Positions 9,121 to 18,843 of a stretch of 64,000 bases of DNA are shown in pieces. Positions within the stretch are counted from its first letter, which is position 1, and each line of letters opens with the position of its first letter. A program made the translations under genes and the position numbers. The notes beneath the pieces are model-generated. The model saw only the letters and a list, made by a program, of their open reading frames with translations. It was not told the origin of the DNA and searched no databases. The stretch spans positions 107,590 through 171,589 of the forward strand of contig NZ_LMFR01000021.1 of assembly GCF_001426925.1 (NCBI RefSeq), read 5' to 3'. This DNA is from Microbacterium sp. Root53. GTDB lineage: Bacteria > Actinomycetota > Actinomycetes > Actinomycetales > Microbacteriaceae.

Positions 9121-10506
9121 GTGACCGACCAGAACCCCGGTTCTCCCGCCCCCGAGCAGCCCGACGGCCAGGCCGCCGCGGCACCGCAGGCGGCGCAGCC
9201 GCCGTCCGGAGCCCCGGAGCCGGCCGCGCCGCAGCCGGAGCCGGCGGCGTCCGAGCCGGCCGCGCCGCAGGACCCCGACGCGCTACCGGGCGTCGGTCCG
9301 TTCACGCGCCGTGAGGCGATCCTGGTCGGCCTGTCGGGCCTCGTCCTGCTGCTGTCGTTCTTCTCGATCTACGACTTCGGCTACACGCCCATCTGGGGCG
9401 CGTCGCTCGACTGGGTGCTCGCCGTGGGCCTCCCGGTGGCCGCGGGCGTGCTCCTGGTGCTGCGTCGCACCCAGCCCGGCCGGATCGCGCGCGTCGGCTC
9501 CCTGTCCGTGGACCAGTTCGCGTCGGTGTCCTTCTCCGTCGCCGCCGTGATGTGGCTCAGCACCCTCGGGTACGGCCTCGCGGTGGACGGCCCCGGAGTG
9601 ATCACCACGTGGGTCGTGTGGCTCCAGCTGCTCGCGACGCTCGGCGGCGTGTTCCTCACGGTCGTCGCGCCGCACGTCGCTCCGTTCAAGGAGGACTTCG
9701 AGCGCCGTGCCGAGACGCCGGCGCATCCGACCGCCCGCGACCCCCGCGGCGTGGTCGTGCGACCCAAGCCCCAGCCGGTCGCCCCGCAGCAGTGGGCGCA
9801 GCCCGCGCCGCCGTACGGCGCGCCCCAGCAGGGCCAGCCGTACGGTGCGCCCGGCTACGGACAGCCGGCCTACGGTGCGCCGCAGCCCGGTCAGCCCCCG
9901 TATGCCCCGCAGCCGTACGGCCAGGCTCCGTACGGTCAGCCCTACGGCCAGCAGCCCTACGGTCAGCCCAGCCAGCCGTACGGGCAGCCGGCCTACGCTC
10001 CGTCGGCGGGCCGGTTCCCGGTCGGCGCGCCCGCGTACGGCCAGCAGTATCCGCTGCAGGCGCCCGCCCCGGCCGCCGCGGCAGACGCCGACGCGACGCA
10101 CCAGCGTCCCGCCTCGCCGGAGCCCGCCGAGGCGCCTCAGGCTCAGCCGGAGCCGGTGGGCGCGCCCGCGACGGATGACGACGCGACGTCGGTGCTTCCT
10201 GCCCAGGACGAGCCCACCGGCCCGACCGAGGCCTACCCGGCCGCCGAGCCCGCCCCCGAGCCGGAGTCCGCGCCCGAGCCGGAGCCCGAGCCCGCGGCGG
10301 CGCAGCAGGCGCCCGTGCAGCAGGCGTTCTGGGCGCTCGTGCCGGAGGAGCGCGACGTCGTGGACGCCTACGGTGCTCCGCTGTTCCGCATCGGGCCCAC
10401 CGCATGGGCGCTCGTGGTCGAGGACCGCGGCGACACGTACGTCGTGCGCCACGACGACGGCCGGATCGGCTACCTGCACGACACCTCGGGCATCACGCGC
10501 GGCTGA
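9121..10506 (+). CDS. Membrane protein with PYGQP-type repeats, function unknown
   Basis: A 461-residue protein I do not recognise by function. After a Pro/Ala/Glu-rich N-terminus it has four hydrophobic segments (about 70-175). A cytoplasmic-type stretch of degenerate repeats such as QPYGQP, QPAYGAP and QAPYGQP follows (about 225-315), then a second acidic PEPEPEP-rich segment. A folded C-terminal domain of about 65 residues ends the protein, with [29 protein letters not shown] 9121 is chosen because GGAGAGG lies 7 nt upstream; an earlier GTG at 9091 has no such site. The layout suggests a membrane sensor or scaffold with a flexible linker. Confidence 0.75.
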   Translation: MTDQNPGSPAPEQPDGQAAAAPQAAQPPSGAPEPAAPQPEPAASEPAAPQDPDALPGVGPFTRREAILVGLSGLVLLLSFFSIYDFGYTPIWGASLDWVLAVGLPVAAGVLLVLRRTQPGRIARVGSLSVDQFASVSFSVAAVMWLSTLGYGLAVDGPGVITTWVVWLQLLATLGGVFLTVVAPHVAPFKEDFERRAETPAHPTARDPRGVVVRPKPQPVAPQQWAQPAPPYGAPQQGQPYGAPGYGQPAYGAPQPGQPPYAPQPYGQAPYGQPYGQQPYGQPSQPYGQPAYAPSAGRFPVGAPAYGQQYPLQAPAPAAAADADATHQRPASPEPAEAPQAQPEPVGAPATDDDATSVLPAQDEPTGPTEAYPAAEPAPEPESAPEPEPEPAAAQQAPVQQAFWALVPEERDVVDAYGAPLFRIGPTAWALVVEDRGDTYVVRHDDGRIGYLHDTSGITRG

Positions 10507-10539
10507 CGACGGCGGATCCCCCCCCCTCTCGGCGGCTGA

Positions 10540-10545
10540 CAGAAT
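10540..10545 (+). promoter_or_regulatory. -10 box (CAGAAT) giving a leaderless hisD transcript
   Basis: CAGAAT lies 6 nt before the hisD ATG, matching the spacing seen at dnaE1, trpD and others. Confidence 0.45.
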
Positions 10546-10551
10546 AGGGGG

Positions 10552-11865
10552 ATGCGCACCATCGATCTCCGCGGCCGCACGCTGACCACCGCGGAACTGC
10601 TCGCGATCGTCCCTCGGGCCGCAGAGGCCAGGGCGACCGCGCTGCATGTCGCGGCCGAGATCGTCGAGGACGTCCGCGTGCGCGGCGAGGTCGCGCTCCG
10701 CGAGCAGGCCGAGCGGTTCGACGGCGTGACCGGGCACTCGGTGCGCGTTCCCGCACAGCACATCGCGGAGGCCGTCGACGCCCTCGACCCGCAGGTGCGC
10801 GCCGCGCTCGAGGAGGCCATCCGGCGTGTCCGCGAGGCGTCGGCCGCTCAGGTCCCCGCACCGCGCACGACCGATCTCGGCGCCGGCGCGCGCGTCACGC
10901 AGCGCTGGCAGCCGGTCTCGCGCGTCGGCGTCTACGTGCCGGGCGGCAAGGCCGTGTACCCGTCGAGCGTCGTCATGAACGTCGTGCCCGCGCAGGTCGC
11001 CGGCGTGCAGAGCGTCGCGCTCGCCTCGCCCGCGCAGCGCGACCAGGACGGCCGCGTGCACCCCACGATCCTCGCCGCCGCCGGCCTGCTCGGCGTCGAC
11101 GAGGTCTACGCGATGGGCGGCGCGGGCGCGATCGGAGCGCTCGCCCACGGCGTGGACGCCATCGGGCTGGAGCCCGTCGACGTCGTCACCGGCCCCGGCA
11201 ACAACTTCGTCGCGGCCGCGAAGCGCGCGGTCGCCGGCGTGGTGGGGACGGACTCGGAGGCGGGCGCCACGGAGATCCTGATCGTCGCGGACGACACGGC
11301 CGACGCGCGCCTGATCGCCTACGACCTCGTGAGCCAGGCCGAGCACGACGAGCAGGCGTCGGCCGTGCTCGTCACGCCGTCCGCCGCGCTGGCGGAGGCC
11401 GTCGCCGCCGAGGTCGAGAGCGTCGCGGCCGCCACGCGCCACAGCGAGCGCGTGGCGACGGCACTGGCGGGGGAGCAGTCCGCCATCGTGCTCGTCGACG
11501 ACGCCGCCGCGGCCGAGGCGTTCAGCAACGCCTACGCGCCCGAGCACCTCGAGCTGCACATCGCGGATGCGGCGGGCGCCGCGCCGCGCTATACCAGCGC
11601 GGGGGCCGTGTTCGTCGGGTCGTACACGCCCGTGAGCCTCGGGGACTACCTCGCCGGATCGAACCACGTGCTGCCCACGGGCGGCCAGGCGCGCTACGCG
11701 GCGGGTCTGGGATCGCACACGTTCCTGCGTCCGCAGCAGGTGATCGAGTACGACCGCGACGCGCTGGCCGACGTCCGCGACGCGATCCTGGCGCTCGCCG
11801 AGGCCGAGGCGCTGCCCGCGCACGGCGAGGCGGTCGCGGCGCGCTTCGGCGACGTGCGCGGCTGA
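10552..11865 (+). CDS. hisD: Histidinol dehydrogenase
   Basis: A 437-residue NAD-dependent enzyme that oxidises L-histidinol to L-histidine in two steps, the last reactions of histidine biosynthesis. Motifs include VGVYVPGGKAVYPSS, the nucleotide-binding GPGNNFVAAAKRAV, ATEILIVADD, and the zinc/catalytic SQAEHDEQA and EHLELH segments. Length is typical. No other his genes follow: nrdR and pyrD come next, each with its own -10 motif, so hisD is separated from or at the edge of the rest of the pathway. The DnaE1-to-HisD order is common in Microbacteriaceae. Confidence 0.96.
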   Translation: MRTIDLRGRTLTTAELLAIVPRAAEARATALHVAAEIVEDVRVRGEVALREQAERFDGVTGHSVRVPAQHIAEAVDALDPQVRAALEEAIRRVREASAAQVPAPRTTDLGAGARVTQRWQPVSRVGVYVPGGKAVYPSSVVMNVVPAQVAGVQSVALASPAQRDQDGRVHPTILAAAGLLGVDEVYAMGGAGAIGALAHGVDAIGLEPVDVVTGPGNNFVAAAKRAVAGVVGTDSEAGATEILIVADDTADARLIAYDLVSQAEHDEQASAVLVTPSAALAEAVAAEVESVAAATRHSERVATALAGEQSAIVLVDDAAAAEAFSNAYAPEHLELHIADAAGAAPRYTSAGAVFVGSYTPVSLGDYLAGSNHVLPTGGQARYAAGLGSHTFLRPQQVIEYDRDALADVRDAILALAEAEALPAHGEAVAARFGDVRG

Positions 11866-11893
11866 GCGGCGCCCGACTCCCAGGCGTCACGCG

Positions 11894-11899
11894 TAGGCT
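11894..11899 (+). promoter_or_regulatory. -10 box (TAGGCT) for nrdR, leaderless type
   Basis: TAGGCT ends 8 nt before the nrdR ATG; no Shine-Dalgarno sequence is visible. Confidence 0.45.
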
Positions 11900-11907
11900 T
11901 TCGGGTC

Positions 11908-12405
11908 ATGCACTGCCCCTTCTGCCGCCACGGCGACTCCCGAGTGATCGACTCCCGCACGAGCGACGACGGGCTGTCCATCCGGCGGCGCCGGCAGTGC
12001 CCCAAGTGCGGCGGCCGCTTCTCGACGATCGAGACCGCGAGCCTCAACGTCATCAAGCGCTCCGGCGCGGTCGAGCCGTTCAGCCGCGACAAGGTGATCT
12101 CGGGCGTGCGCAAGGCGTGCCAGGGGCGCCCGGTGACGGACGCGGACCTCGCGATCCTCGCCCAGCGGGTCGAGGAGGCCGTGCGCCAGACCGGCCTCAG
12201 CCAGATCGACGCGAACGAGATCGGGCTGGCCATCCTGGGCCCGCTGCGCGAGCTCGACGAGGTCGCGTACCTGCGCTTCGCGAGCGTCTACCAGGCGTTC
12301 GAGTCGCTCGAGGACTTCGAGGCGTCGATCGCGGAGCTCCGCGCCGACCACGCGCGCGCCTCGCGGGCCGACGCCCCGGCCGACGTGGACGACGAGTCCG
12401 ACTGA
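11908..12405 (+). CDS. nrdR: Transcriptional repressor NrdR of ribonucleotide reductase genes
   Basis: A 165-residue regulator. An N-terminal zinc ribbon has CPFC at residues 3-6 and CPKCGG at 31-36. An ATP-cone domain follows (about 46-136), with [16 protein letters not shown] and the dATP/ATP-sensing fold. NrdR binds NrdR boxes in nrd promoters and represses when dATP is abundant. Its targets are outside this window. The C-terminal 30 residues are Asp/Ala-rich, as in actinobacterial orthologues. It lies between hisD and pyrD with its own apparent promoter. Confidence 0.96.
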   Translation: MHCPFCRHGDSRVIDSRTSDDGLSIRRRRQCPKCGGRFSTIETASLNVIKRSGAVEPFSRDKVISGVRKACQGRPVTDADLAILAQRVEEAVRQTGLSQIDANEIGLAILGPLRELDEVAYLRFASVYQAFESLEDFEASIAELRADHARASRADAPADVDDESD

Positions 12406-12420
12406 CGCACGGCCGCGCGA

Positions 12421-12426
12421 TAGCCT
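12421..12426 (+). promoter_or_regulatory. -10 box (TAGCCT) for pyrD, leaderless type
   Basis: TAGCCT ends 7 nt before the pyrD ATG, directly after the nrdR stop region. Confidence 0.45.
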
Positions 12427-12433
12427 GACAGGG

Positions 12434-13462
12434 ATGTATCCCCTCGTCTTCCGCCATGTCCTCGCGCGCTTCGACCCCGAGTTCGCGCACCACCTCGGCA
12501 TGGCCGTGATCCGCGTGGCGGGCACCTGGCCGGTCCGGCCGCTGGTCCACCGCTTCACGCGTCCGGCGCCTGAGCTCGCCGTCGAGGCGCTCGGCCAGGT
12601 CTTCCCGTCGCCGTTCGGCGTCGCGGCCGGCTTCGACAAGAACGCGGTCGGCGTCCGCGGGCTCGAGGCGCTCGGCTTCGGGCACGTCGAGATCGGCACG
12701 GTCACGGCCGTCCCGCAGGACGGCAACCCCAAGCCGCGCCTGTTCCGCCTGATCCAGGACCGCGCGGTCGTCAACCGCATGGGGTTCAACAACCGCGGCG
12801 CCGAGGCCGCCGCCCGGCGGCTCGCGCGGCTGCGCCGCACCGGTGCGGTCGTGGGGGCGAACATCGGCAAGAGCCGCGTGGTCGACGTCGCCGACGCGAC
12901 GGCCGACTACGTCAAGAGCGCCCGGATGCTCGCCCCGCTCGCCGACTACCTCGCGGTCAACGTGTCGTCGCCGAACACCCCGGGACTGCGCGGCCTGCAG
13001 GCGGTCGAGACCCTCGCCCCGCTGCTGCGCGCGGTGCGCGAGGCGGCGGGCGCCACGCCGCTGCTGGTGAAGATCGCGCCGGATCTGCCGGACGACGAGA
13101 TCCAGGCGATCGCGCGCCTCGCCGTCGACGAGGGCCTCGCCGGCATCATCGCCACCAACACCACGATCTCCCGCGAGGGCCTCGCCACCGACGCCGCGAC
13201 GGTCGAGGCGGCCGGAGCGGGCGGCCTGTCGGGCGCGCCCCTCAAGGCCCGTTCGCTCGAGGTTCTGCGCACGGTGCGTGCCGCCGTGCCCGACGACTTC
13301 TGCGTCGTCTCCGTGGGCGGGGTCGAGACCGCCGAGGAGGTCCAGGAGCGCCTGGACGCCGGCGCGACCCTCGTGCAGGGCTACACGGCGTTCCTCTACC
13401 GCGGCCCGCTGTGGGCCTGCGAGATCAACGCGGGCCTGTCCGCGATCCGCGCGGCACGCTGA
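12434..13462 (+). CDS. pyrD: Dihydroorotate dehydrogenase (quinone), class 2
   Basis: A 342-residue FMN enzyme that oxidises dihydroorotate to orotate in pyrimidine synthesis and passes electrons to membrane quinone. The N-terminal extension YPLVFRHVLARFDPEFAHH is the membrane/quinone-tunnel helix pair of class 2 enzymes. FMN-site motifs include AAGFDKNAVGV, NRMGFNNRG, the catalytic-serine segment VNVSSPNTPGLR, and LVQGYTAFLYRGP at the end. Length is typical. A strong terminator hairpin follows 10 nt after the stop. Confidence 0.96.
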   Translation: MYPLVFRHVLARFDPEFAHHLGMAVIRVAGTWPVRPLVHRFTRPAPELAVEALGQVFPSPFGVAAGFDKNAVGVRGLEALGFGHVEIGTVTAVPQDGNPKPRLFRLIQDRAVVNRMGFNNRGAEAAARRLARLRRTGAVVGANIGKSRVVDVADATADYVKSARMLAPLADYLAVNVSSPNTPGLRGLQAVETLAPLLRAVREAAGATPLLVKIAPDLPDDEIQAIARLAVDEGLAGIIATNTTISREGLATDAATVEAAGAGGLSGAPLKARSLEVLRTVRAAVPDDFCVVSVGGVETAEEVQERLDAGATLVQGYTAFLYRGPLWACEINAGLSAIRAAR

Positions 13463-13472
13463 CCGACCGAGA

Positions 13473-13507
13473 ACGACGCCCCCGGCCGTGACGGCCGGGG
13501 GCGTCGT
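13473..13507. terminator. Bidirectional terminator, perfect 16-bp stem
   Basis: ACGACGCCCCCGGCCG pairs exactly with CGGCCGGGGGCGTCGT around a 3-nt loop. It lies between convergent pyrD (+) and the DUF3043 gene (-). There is no long T-run, as usual in high-GC Actinobacteria. Confidence 0.8.
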
Positions 13508-13522
13508 CGTGTCGCGTGGGGA

Positions 13523-14116
13523 TCAGACGGGGAACTCGCCGCGCTTGACCTGCGGCTTCGGCAGACGCATGAAGCGCATCTGGACCGAGCGCATGGCCGA
13601 GTACCAGCCGAGGCCCTTCTCGAGCTTCTCCTTGCCGAACTTCGCGGCCGCCTTCTTCTTGACCGTGGCGGACAGGATGATCATGTCGCCGATCACGAAG
13701 AAGATGAAGATCCACAGCGCCACGAAGGACCAGTACTGGAAGAAGTCGAGCGGGATGAACGTCGCGATGATCACGACGATCATGGCGGGCATCAGCAGCT
13801 CGCCCAGGTGCCAGCCGGCGTCGGTGTAGTCGCGGGCGAAGCGCTTCTGCGGGCCCTTGTCGCGCAGCGGGAGGTAGCGCTCCTCGCCGTTCGCCATGCC
13901 GATCCGCGCCCGGTCCTGGCGCTCGCGCAGCTCGGCGCGGGCGCGGGCCTTGGCCTCCTTGGTGTTCGCGACGAGCGGGCGCTTGCGGGCGGCCTCGCGC
14001 TCGGCGCGCGTGGGGGTGGGGCGGCCCTTGCCGGCCGCGGCGTCGTCGCCGACCGGCTGGCCGTTCAGGGTCGTGCCGTTCGAAGCGCCGTCGTTCACGG
14101 CGGGGGTCTTGCTCAC
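13523..14116 (-). CDS. DUF3043 domain membrane protein
   Basis: A 197-residue actinobacterial protein of unknown function. A basic N-terminal half contains PTPTRAEREAARKRPLVAN and RDYTDAGWHLGE, the recognisable DUF3043 region. Two hydrophobic helices follow (about 107-125 and 128-150), then a basic C-terminal tail with MRFMRLPKPQVKRGEFPV. The start is GTG at 14116 with GAGGTG 8 nt upstream. It is divergent from the M20 peptidase with a 50-nt shared promoter region, an arrangement found in many Microbacteriaceae. Confidence 0.88.
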   Translation of the reverse strand: MSKTPAVNDGASNGTTLNGQPVGDDAAAGKGRPTPTRAEREAARKRPLVANTKEAKARARAELRERQDRARIGMANGEERYLPLRDKGPQKRFARDYTDAGWHLGELLMPAMIVVIIATFIPLDFFQYWSFVALWIFIFFVIGDMIILSATVKKKAAAKFGKEKLEKGLGWYSAMRSVQMRFMRLPKPQVKRGEFPV

Positions 14117-14153
14117 GGGTGTGCACCTCGGATCGGTGGAGAGGGGATCGACC

Positions 14154-14159
14154 TAAGAT
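14154..14159 (+). promoter_or_regulatory. -10 box (TAAGAT) for the M20 peptidase, leaderless type
   Basis: TAAGAT ends 7 nt before the ATG at 14167, which also supports this start over the upstream in-frame GTG. Confidence 0.5.
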
Positions 14160-14166
14160 TACCCGC

Positions 14167-15576
14167 ATGACTTCGGAGCCTTCTGTGGAAGCTGGAACGA
14201 TCGACGCAGCGCTGCTCGAGACCGCAGAGGGAGGGATCTCCGCCGCTCTGGGCGATCTGGGCCGGCTGGTGCGCATCCCGGGCATCGCGTGGCCTGCGTT
14301 CGATCAGGAGCAGCTGCAGCGCAGCGCCGCGACCATCGCCGAGCTCGCGCGCGACACCGGGGTCTTCGACGAGGTGCGCGTGCTCACCGCCGAGATCCCC
14401 GGCATGTCCGAGCACGGTCAGCCCGCGGTGCTCGCCACCCGGGCCGCGCGGAACGGCCGCCCCACGGTCATGCTCTACGCGCACCACGACGTGCAGCCGC
14501 CGGGCGACGAGGCCCTGTGGGAGACGCCGCCGTTCGAGCCGACGGTCCGCGACGGCCGCCTGTACGGCCGCGGAGCCGCCGACGACAAGGCCGGCGTGAT
14601 GGCGCACATCGCCTCGCTGCGCGCGCTGCGCGAGGTGGTGGGCGACGACCTCGATCTCGGCATCGTGCTGTTCATCGAGGGCGAGGAGGAGTACGGCTCC
14701 CGCTCGTTCGCGCGGTTCCTGTCGGACAACGCCGACGCGATGCGCAGCGATGTGATCGTGGTCGCGGACTCGGGTAACTGGGATTCCGAGACGCCCGCCG
14801 TCACGGTCTCCCTGCGCGGCAACGCGAAGTTCCACCTCACCGTGCGCACGCTCGAGCACGCCTCGCACTCCGGCATGTTCGGGGGAGCGGTGCCCGACGC
14901 GATGCTCGCCACCATCAAGCTGCTGTCGACCCTGTGGGACGACCGCGGGTCGGTCGCGGTCGAGGGGCTCCGCGCGCGGGACGCCGAGACGCCCGACTAC
15001 AGCGAGGAGACGCTGCGCGACGAGGCCGGACTGCCCGACAGCGTGCAGCCGATCGGCGACGGCACCATCCTGTCGCGCATCTGGAACAAGCCGTCGATCA
15101 CCGTCACGGGCATCGACTTCACGAGCGTCGCCGCCGCGTCGAACACGCTCTCGCCCGAGGTCACTGTCGTGGTCAGCGCCCGCGTGGCGCCGGGCCAGGA
15201 CGCCCGCGAGGCGTACGCGGCGATCGAGGCCCATCTGCGCGCGCACGCGCCGTTCGGCGCGGAGCTGACGTTCAGCGACGTCGACCTCGGCGACGGGTTC
15301 CTCGTCGACACGACCGGATGGGCGGTGGCCGAGGCGCGCGACGCGATGCGCGACGGCTACGGCAAGGACCCCGTAGACCTCGGCGTCGGCGGCTCCATCC
15401 CGTTCATCGCCGACCTGGTGCGCGAGTTCCCGGGCGCGCAGATCCTCGTCACCGGCGTGGAGGACCCGCACTCGCGCGCGCACAGCCCCAACGAGTCGCT
15501 GCACCTGCAGACGTTCCGCAACGCCGTGCGGGCCGAGACGCTGCTCCTGGGGCGGATGAACTCCCGCTCCCTGTGA
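14167..15576 (+). CDS. M20 family dipeptidase/metallopeptidase
   Basis: A 469-residue zinc peptidase of the M20 (CNDP/PepV-like) group, expected to hydrolyse dipeptides or related amide bonds in the cytoplasm. Metal-site motifs are LYAHHDVQPPG, YGRGAADDKAG with the bridging Asp, and FIEGEEEYGS with the Glu-Glu pair. HSPNESLHLQTF carries the C-terminal metal His. The central lid/dimerisation domain lies at about 220-340. The start at 14167 agrees with family N-termini and the -10 spacing. Exact substrate is unknown. Confidence 0.9.
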   Translation: MTSEPSVEAGTIDAALLETAEGGISAALGDLGRLVRIPGIAWPAFDQEQLQRSAATIAELARDTGVFDEVRVLTAEIPGMSEHGQPAVLATRAARNGRPTVMLYAHHDVQPPGDEALWETPPFEPTVRDGRLYGRGAADDKAGVMAHIASLRALREVVGDDLDLGIVLFIEGEEEYGSRSFARFLSDNADAMRSDVIVVADSGNWDSETPAVTVSLRGNAKFHLTVRTLEHASHSGMFGGAVPDAMLATIKLLSTLWDDRGSVAVEGLRARDAETPDYSEETLRDEAGLPDSVQPIGDGTILSRIWNKPSITVTGIDFTSVAAASNTLSPEVTVVVSARVAPGQDAREAYAAIEAHLRAHAPFGAELTFSDVDLGDGFLVDTTGWAVAEARDAMRDGYGKDPVDLGVGGSIPFIADLVREFPGAQILVTGVEDPHSRAHSPNESLHLQTFRNAVRAETLLLGRMNSRSL

Positions 15577-15605
15577 GCCCCGGATCCGCACGCCGCGCGC
15601 GGCGG

Positions 15606-15611
15606 TAGAAT
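15606..15611 (+). promoter_or_regulatory. -10 box (TAGAAT) for erpA
   Basis: TAGAAT is followed by a leader of about 37 nt with AAGGAG 4 nt before the erpA ATG: a conventional leadered promoter. Confidence 0.5.
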
Positions 15612-15654
15612 CGAACGAGTCGCCGCGCATGCGGCCCACCCCGTAAGGAGCGTC

Positions 15655-16023
15655 ATGACCGACACGACCCTCGCCGGCACCCCCGCCGACACGCGCGCGC
15701 ACGGCGTGAGCCTCACGGACGCCGCCGCCGCCAAGGTGAAGAGCCTCCTCGAGCAGGAGGGCCGCGACGACCTGCGTCTGCGCGTGGCCGTCCAGCCCGG
15801 CGGCTGCTCGGGCCTGATCTACCAGCTCTACTTCGACGAGCGCTACCTCGAGGGCGACGAGACCGTCGACTTCGACGGCGTCGAGGTCATCGTCGACAAC
15901 ATGTCCGTCCCGTACCTGGACGGCGCGACGATCGACTTCAAGGACACCATCTCGGAGCAGGGGTTCACGATCGACAACCCCAACGCCTCGGGCAGCTGCG
16001 CCTGCGGCGACAGCTTCCACTGA
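15655..16023 (+). CDS. erpA: Iron-sulfur cluster insertion protein ErpA (HesB/IscA family)
   Basis: A 122-residue A-type carrier that delivers Fe-S clusters to apoproteins. The three conserved cysteines are in the GGCSGL motif (residue about 46) and in the C-terminal CACGDSFH (about 116 and 118). The core sequence VSLTDAAAAKVKSLL is typical. Orthologues in Actinobacteria sit next to the cytochrome oxidase operon, as here. The Rieske protein at 22239 needs a 2Fe-2S cluster, so the proximity is sensible, though direct partnership is inference. A terminator follows. Confidence 0.94.
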   Translation: MTDTTLAGTPADTRAHGVSLTDAAAAKVKSLLEQEGRDDLRLRVAVQPGGCSGLIYQLYFDERYLEGDETVDFDGVEVIVDNMSVPYLDGATIDFKDTISEQGFTIDNPNASGSCACGDSFH

Positions 16024-16033
16024 TCCGCCTCGT

Positions 16034-16072
16034 CCGAAGAGCCTCGCACCCCGTCGGTGCGGGGCTCTTCGG
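16034..16072 (+). terminator. Rho-independent-type hairpin after erpA
   Basis: Arms CCGAAGAGCC and GGCTCTTCGG enclose an inner CGCACC/GGTGCG stem with a 5-nt loop. It separates erpA from the ctaCDF promoter. Confidence 0.75.
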
Positions 16073-16142
16073 CGTGTCCGGACGGGCCGGATGGACACGC
16101 CCCAGGCTGGGCGGTTGTCCTGAACCGGGTGAGAGGTTGCCC

Positions 16143-16148
16143 TAGACT
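16143..16148 (+). promoter_or_regulatory. Putative -10 box (TAGACT) for the ctaCDF operon
   Basis: TAGACT lies 35 nt before the ctaC GTG, leaving a short leader that carries GAAAGGTGA as ribosome site. Confidence 0.45.
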
Positions 16149-16183
16149 GACAGGAGCCCCATCCACGTTCGAAAGGTGAATTC

Positions 16184-17095
16184 GTGCCATCGAAACGCCG
16201 TCTCCGCTGGGCCGCGATTCCCGTCGCAGCTGCCGCAGCCGTGGCCCTTGCCGGATGCACTCCCACGGAGCTGCACGGATACCTCCCCGGTTTCCAGGAG
16301 GACGGCACGGCGACGACCAACCAGGCCGAGCGCGTCGCCACGCTGTGGACCAGCTCGTGGATCGTGCTGCTGGCCGTCGGCGTGATCACGTGGGGCCTCA
16401 TGCTCTGGGCGATGGTCGTGTACCGCCGCCGCAAGGGCCAGACCGGCCTTCCGGTCCAGCTGCGCTACAACATGCCGATCGAGATCTTCTTCACGACGGT
16501 GCCGCTCATCCTGGTGCTGGGCCTGTTCGCCTTCACGGCGCGCGACCAGTCGGCGATCGAGACGCAGTGGACCGAGGACGAGGTCGACGTCGAGATCACC
16601 GCGATCGCCAAGCAGTGGGCGTGGGACTTCCAGTACGACGGCGAGGCCGAGGACAACTCGGACGCCGTGTGGACCATGGGCATCCAGGCGCAGCCGGACG
16701 CCGAGGGGAACATCGACCAGTCGCAGCTGCCGACGCTGGTGCTGCCGGTCGACCAGAAGGTGACCATCCACCTTGAGTCGCGCGACGTGATCCACTCGTT
16801 CTGGATCATCGACTTCCTCTACAAGAAGGACATGTACATCGGCCGCGACAACTCGTGGTCGTTCATCCCGACGCGTGAGGGCACGTACGCCGGCAAGTGC
16901 GCCGAGCTGTGCGGCGAGTACCACTCGATGATGCTCTTCAACGTCGAGGTCGTGAGCCAGGCCGAGTACGAGGACTACCTCGCCGAGCTCGAGGCCCAGG
17001 GCAACACCGGCGACATCAACGACGCGTACGACCGTCTGGGGAACTTCCCCGGCACGACCGGCAACGCCGAAGCCACCGAGGAAGAGGGGCACTGA
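16184..17095 (+). CDS. ctaC: Cytochrome c oxidase subunit II (aa3 type)
   Basis: A 303-residue lipoprotein subunit of the aa3 oxidase, taking electrons from cytochrome cc via the CuA centre. An N-terminal signal peptide ends in the lipobox LAGC with lipidated Cys25, and two transmembrane helices follow (about 55-80 and 95-117). The cupredoxin domain carries CuA ligands in [12 protein letters not shown] (Cys239, Cys243, His247, Met250) plus an upstream His in VIHSFW. The start is GTG at 16184 with a good ribosome site. First gene of ctaC-ctaD-ctaF; ctaD begins 2 nt after the stop. Confidence 0.97.
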   Translation: MPSKRRLRWAAIPVAAAAAVALAGCTPTELHGYLPGFQEDGTATTNQAERVATLWTSSWIVLLAVGVITWGLMLWAMVVYRRRKGQTGLPVQLRYNMPIEIFFTTVPLILVLGLFAFTARDQSAIETQWTEDEVDVEITAIAKQWAWDFQYDGEAEDNSDAVWTMGIQAQPDAEGNIDQSQLPTLVLPVDQKVTIHLESRDVIHSFWIIDFLYKKDMYIGRDNSWSFIPTREGTYAGKCAELCGEYHSMMLFNVEVVSQAEYEDYLAELEAQGNTGDINDAYDRLGNFPGTTGNAEATEEEGH

Positions 17096-17097
17096 TC

Positions 17098-18843
17098 ATG
17101 GCGACGACCCTGCAGGAGCACCGCACCACGCTCCCGCCCCGCCAGGCAGCCCTGCTCAGCGCATCGCGCACGGAGCAGAAGGGCAACATCGTGGTCAAGT
17201 GGATGACCTCCACCGACCACAAGACCATCGGCTACATGTACCTGATCGCCTCGGTCATGTTCTTCGCGATCGGCGGCGTCATGGCGCTGATCATCCGCGC
17301 CGAGCTGTTCGCTCCCGGCATGCAGATCCTGCCCACCAAGGAGCAGTACAACCAGCTGTTCACGATGCACGGCACGATCATGCTGCTGATGTTCGCGACG
17401 CCGCTGTTCGCGGGCTTCGCGAACGCGATCCTGCCGCTGCAGCTGGGCGCGCCGGATGTGGCCTTCCCGCGTCTGAACGCATTCGCCTTCTGGCTGTTTT
17501 TGTTCGGCTCGACCATCGCGGTCGCCGGCTTCCTGACCCCGTCGGGTGCGGCGTCGTTCGGCTGGTTCGCGTATCAGCCGCTCGCCAACGCGACGTTCTC
17601 GCCGGGCGTCGGCGGAAACCTCTGGATGCTGGGCCTCGGCCTCTCGGGCTTCGGCACCATCCTCGGCGCGGTGAACTTCATCACCACGATCATCACGATG
17701 CGCGCCCCCGGCCTGACCATGTGGCGCATGCCGATCTTCACCTGGAACACGCTCATCACGAGCCTCCTCGTGCTGATCGCCTTCCCGGTGCTCGCCGCCG
17801 CGATCTTCGCCGCCGGTGCCGACCGCGTGCTCGGCGCGCACATCTACGACCCTGCCAACGGCGGCGTCCTGCTGTGGCAGCACCTGTTCTGGTTCTTCGG
17901 CCACCCCGAGGTGTACATCATCGCGCTGCCGTTCTTCGGCATCGTGTCGGAGATCTTCCCGGTCTTCAGCCGCAAGCCGATCTTCGGCTACAAGACGCTC
18001 GTGTACGCGACCATCGCGATCGCCGCCCTGTCGGTGGCCGTGTGGGCCCACCACATGTACGTCACGGGCGCCGTGCTGCTGCCGTTCTTCGCCCTGATGA
18101 CGATGCTCATCGCGGTTCCCACCGGCGTGAAGATCTTCAACTGGATCGGCACCATGTGGCGCGGCTCGATCACGTACGAGACCCCGATGGTGTTCGCCCT
18201 CGGCTTCCTCGTGTCGTTCGTGTTCGGCGGTCTGACGGGCGTCATCCTGTCGTCGCCCCCGCTCGACTTCCACCTGTCGGACTCGTACTTCGTCGTCGCG
18301 CACTTCCACTACGTGGTGTTCGGAACGGTCGTGTTCGCCATGTTCGCCGGCTTCTACTTCTGGTGGCCGAAGTGGACGGGCCGCATGCTCAACGAGCGCC
18401 TCGGCTACGTGCACTTCTGGATGCTGTTCATCGGCTTCCACATGACCTTCCTCATCCAGCACTGGCTGGGCGTGGACGGCATGGTGCGCCGCTACGCCGA
18501 CTACTCGGCGGCGGACGGCTGGACGTGGGAGAACCAGCTCTCGACGGTGGGCGCCATCATCCTCGGCGCCTCGCTGCTGCCCTTCTTCCTGAACGTGTGG
18601 GTGACCGCGCGCACCGCGCCGAAGATCACGGTCAACGACCCGTGGGGCTACGGCGGCTCGCTCGAGTGGGCGACGTCGTGCCCGCCGCCGCGCCACAACT
18701 TCACGTCGATCCCGCGCATCCGCAGCGAGCGTCCGGCGTTCGACCTGAACCACCCCGAGGCCGGCATCCCCGTCGGCATCGGTCCGGCCAAGGACGCCCC
18801 TGACGCGCCGGTGATCGACGCGGCGGACGGAAAGGTCAAGTAA
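17098..18843 (+). CDS. ctaD: Cytochrome c oxidase subunit I (aa3 type)
   Basis: A 581-residue, twelve-helix catalytic subunit containing low-spin heme a and the heme a3-CuB centre that reduces O2 and pumps protons. Visible landmarks are TMHGTIMLL (heme a ligand His), [10 protein letters not shown] (CuB His and the cross-linked Tyr), [10 protein letters not shown] (CuB histidines), and [13 protein letters not shown] (heme a3 and heme a ligands). The start ATG 17098 is 2 nt after ctaC. Its stop overlaps the ctaF start by one base (TAATG). Length is typical for Actinobacteria. Confidence 0.97.
   Translation: MATTLQEHRTTLPPRQAALLSASRTEQKGNIVVKWMTSTDHKTIGYMYLIASVMFFAIGGVMALIIRAELFAPGMQILPTKEQYNQLFTMHGTIMLLMFATPLFAGFANAILPLQLGAPDVAFPRLNAFAFWLFLFGSTIAVAGFLTPSGAASFGWFAYQPLANATFSPGVGGNLWMLGLGLSGFGTILGAVNFITTIITMRAPGLTMWRMPIFTWNTLITSLLVLIAFPVLAAAIFAAGADRVLGAHIYDPANGGVLLWQHLFWFFGHPEVYIIALPFFGIVSEIFPVFSRKPIFGYKTLVYATIAIAALSVAVWAHHMYVTGAVLLPFFALMTMLIAVPTGVKIFNWIGTMWRGSITYETPMVFALGFLVSFVFGGLTGVILSSPPLDFHLSDSYFVVAHFHYVVFGTVVFAMFAGFYFWWPKWTGRMLNERLGYVHFWMLFIGFHMTFLIQHWLGVDGMVRRYADYSAADGWTWENQLSTVGAIILGASLLPFFLNVWVTARTAPKITVNDPWGYGGSLEWATSCPPPRHNFTSIPRIRSERPAFDLNHPEAGIPVGIGPAKDAPDAPVIDAADGKVK

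Noticed and set aside
9810..10010. Tandem TACGGTCAGCC-like DNA repeats as an origin or iteron array
   Set aside because: They encode in-frame PYGQP repeats of the membrane protein and vary at third codon positions, so the selection is on protein.
9283..11823. 846-codon minus-strand frame opposite the repeat protein and hisD
   Set aside because: Antisense shadow; hisD on the plus strand is fully supported by motifs.
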